DNA of 64,000 bases, from the NCBI GenBank assembly GCA_019614645.1, contig JABWDB010000003.1:17755001-17819000 (forward strand). The letters are read 5' to 3'. The notes under the pieces were generated by a model, which was given only the letters and a program-made list of their open reading frames with translations, had not been told where the DNA came from and made no database searches. Position numbers and translations under genes: made by a program. Shown here piece after piece: positions 61,890-64,000 of the stretch (the stretch's first letter is position 1; each line of letters begins with the position of its first letter). This DNA comes from Stratiolaelaps scimitus (taxonomy: Eukaryota; Arthropoda; Arachnida; Mesostigmata; Laelapidae).

Positions 61890-63660
61890 ACTGTGGAGCA
61901 AGGTGAACTTCACACGACCCGGTCGCAATATATTGTCGCTGCTGTGTCCATGGGCGCGAGTGAGAGTGAGGCTGTCCCCAGAAGTCTGGATGAGTCTTCA
62001 CTTATCTTCTCGTTCTCGTCTTCGGCGGGACACACCAAGTGGTCCGTCGCCCGGTCGCTACCGGCGGGAAGTGCCCGTTTCGTCCGCCGTCGAATTCTCG
62101 GACCCTCCGGTCCTCGGCCGCTCCCCGGTGAGGACTGCCACCCCTTGTTCCCGTTGCCGAGAAAAGATGAAGCCAGCTGGCGACTGGTGGACGGCGTTTG
62201 CGGGCTAGTGGCGGGGTGGCGACCCGAACGGTCTGGGGATTCGCTCGCTCGCTCGTTCGTTCCGAGTTTGCGAAGCAGAGGGTTGCAACGAGTTGCCAAG
62301 AGAGGATGGATGGCCGAAGCATGGAAATACCGTCAGGGGGTTTCGGCGAACGGCGGCGGCGACGGCAACTCGATGAGATGCTTTGGACAGACTTGGTCCT
62401 TGGCGGTCTTTTCGTCCGATGTTTGGTCGGTTGCCACACCAGGCAACGACGATGGCGACAACTACGATGACGGCCCTGAGAGGAAGCAGCAGGCCCGGCG
62501 TCGCGACAAGCAACGTCGAAACGCCTCAGCTGCTGCTATAGACATCAGATGGGTTGGCCGTGTCTGGGTTTTGTGACTGCCGCCGCTGTGTCTGTCTGTC
62601 CCGCGATGAACTCTGGCGGGTCTGCTCATAGCGACAGGGGGAAGGGCGTCAGTGGAAGGACACACGGACACACACATCTCTCACACACAATCACACGTGG
62701 ACACGAAACACTCACAGGGTGGGTGGGAAGCAGGCAAGCAGCCGGCCAACCACCAAAGAACTAGAAAGAGAGATAGCGAGAGGCAGTAAGACGCACAGAT
62801 TGACAGACACATACGCCGGGCACAGAGGGCACACAGAGGTTCTACACACGGACAATCGGCAAACAAGCTTCCAGCTCCAATTTCCGCTCAAACATCCGAA
62901 TGGGGGATTGGAGGGATCGCCACTTCGTAGCCGACCTCCGCGTCATCGGCTCCCTTCAGCCTCTCAGTCTTTTGGCAGTTCTTTTCCTCCCACTGCTGCT
63001 GCTGCTGCTTCGACTCCTTTGGCGAATCGTTCGGCCACAGCCACAGACGACACTAGCGCTATTGCTGCTGCTGCGCTGCTGCAAGTAGATAGGCAATGGT
63101 GGAACGTCCTGCAATGCGACGCTGCAGACTCAAGAAGAACGAACGGACCAGGGGCCGGTCGACGCTGGCATGTTCCGATAACTCCCTCGTTCCTTTCGAA
63201 AGTTCGAGTTCGGCGAACTCGCCTTGCCTCAACATGCTTGCATAGAAGCAGAAGCTAACGAAAAGCAAAGGAAGAAGGCCGAAAAGGCGAAAAGAGAAAA
63301 AAACGCGCTCGGCACTCGTTCAGTGGCCCCCTCCCCCGCCGGCGCCTTTCCCTTCGAGCCGTCGACATGAGTCTCTCCTCGGTCTTCGTGGTCACTTTGG
63401 TACTGCTTCCAACGTGGTGCTGGAGTTCGATGGCGAGGCGAGCCTGGCGGATTTTTTGGCATTACGTCTCCCATGAATCTGTCTGGATACAGTGAGATAG
63501 ATTCCGGCTGGGCAGCATTCTGCGCCCCCATCTCTCTCTCTCATGCGGTCTGCCTGTTTCTCTCTGTCAGCCGGATGTGCTGGCGACCGGCGGTCTAGCG
63601 CTTCCTTCTGTAAGCTGGCTTGCGTGCACGGTTTACAGCCATAGCATACAGCCATCTAGC
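61890..63660. other. GC-rich island near the right edge
   Basis: GC-rich block with CTGCTG and GGCGGC runs and CA-rich tracts (62655-62720). The frame 61893-62576 (227 codons) has basic, serine- and glycine-rich sequence with no domain, and three other frames are open over the same bases. Not called as a gene. Confidence 0.4.
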
Positions 63661-64000
63661 CGGCCGGACGAGTTAGAAACCTGTATAGATGGGTAATCTC
63701 ACATATCCGCTTTAATATCCTCGCCTATTGGTATTGCTTCTGGATTCGAACACTTCGTGGGTAGAAAATCTTTCGAACTACGGTAGTACTCGTGTATATA
63801 TATATATATATATATATAAGTATCCGGATTGACAGAACTACGGATCGTCAAGCTATCGAGAGTATTATCGACTTAGAAAAGTATTTACATTATTGCAGAG
63901 GTACCTCCTGTATTCCAAATATATGTATATATAGAATATATGTAAAAGTGTCTGGAACACAGTAGGCAGCTGTACAAGAACATAAATACTTTTACTGATC

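Larger units (their letters stand above)
57835..64000 (+). other. Start of intron 6 of the receptor gene (cut by the right edge)
   Basis: Begins with gtaagt. It holds the reference SINE (58361-58507), an AT-rich degenerate repeat (about 58575-58745), GC-rich islands (about 59100-59760 and 61890-63660), a SINE tail (61638-61692) and a TA array (63797-63818). I searched by eye for the next ATD or ligand-binding exon and found none. Confidence 0.65.

Noticed and set aside
61893..62576. 227-codon open frame on the plus strand
   Set aside because: Four other frames are open across the same bases, and the sequence is low in structure and has no motif.

Overview
This is a piece of animal (eukaryotic) nuclear DNA, most likely from an arthropod. 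It shows GT-AG introns up to 30 kb, diverged LINE and Tc3-like remnants, tRNA-derived SINEs and many TA microsatellites. A parasitiform mite or tick is my best guess, but that is inference only. No prokaryotic operons, CRISPR arrays or rRNA genes are visible. Nearly all open frames in the window are chance frames.

The one real gene I can build is on the + strand. Six exons (4717-4846, 21675-21803, 22027-22278, 25265-25524, 27541-27672, 57664-57834) join in phase into 358 codons: a signal peptide followed by most of the extracellular amino-terminal domain (ATD) of a kainate-type ionotropic glutamate receptor. The ligand-binding and membrane segments must lie to the right of the window. Intron 5 is almost 30 kb and intron 1 almost 17 kb.

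Layout: 2-867 is an intronless, frameshifted copy of dihydroorotate dehydrogenase (a processed pseudogene cut by the left edge). 868-4020 is non-coding and holds a perfect 30-bp palindrome at 2035-2064. About 4020-6460 is a GC-rich promoter, leader and first-exon area. Intron 1 holds a dead Tc3-like DD34E transposon (about 6583-7380) and a 5'-truncated LINE (14485-15146). Intron 3 holds a GC-rich island and a second LINE fragment (24483-24740). Intron 5 holds SINEs, an antisense LINE fragment (about 42255-43020), a reverse-transcriptase fragment with a YADD box (about 47195-48090), a minisatellite (about 41583-41812) and several GC-rich islands. The start of intron 6 fills the right end and holds the best-preserved SINE (58361-58507) and two more GC-rich islands.

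The most interesting non-genic signal is a LINE-SINE partnership. The 3' tail of the LINE at 15081-15111 is nearly identical to the 3' tails of the tRNA-headed SINEs at 58442, 30300 and 40280 and of a tail-only fragment at 61638. This suggests that the LINE machinery mobilised the SINEs. The other items worth a second look are possible alternative exons of the receptor (27742-27801 and 37609-37705).
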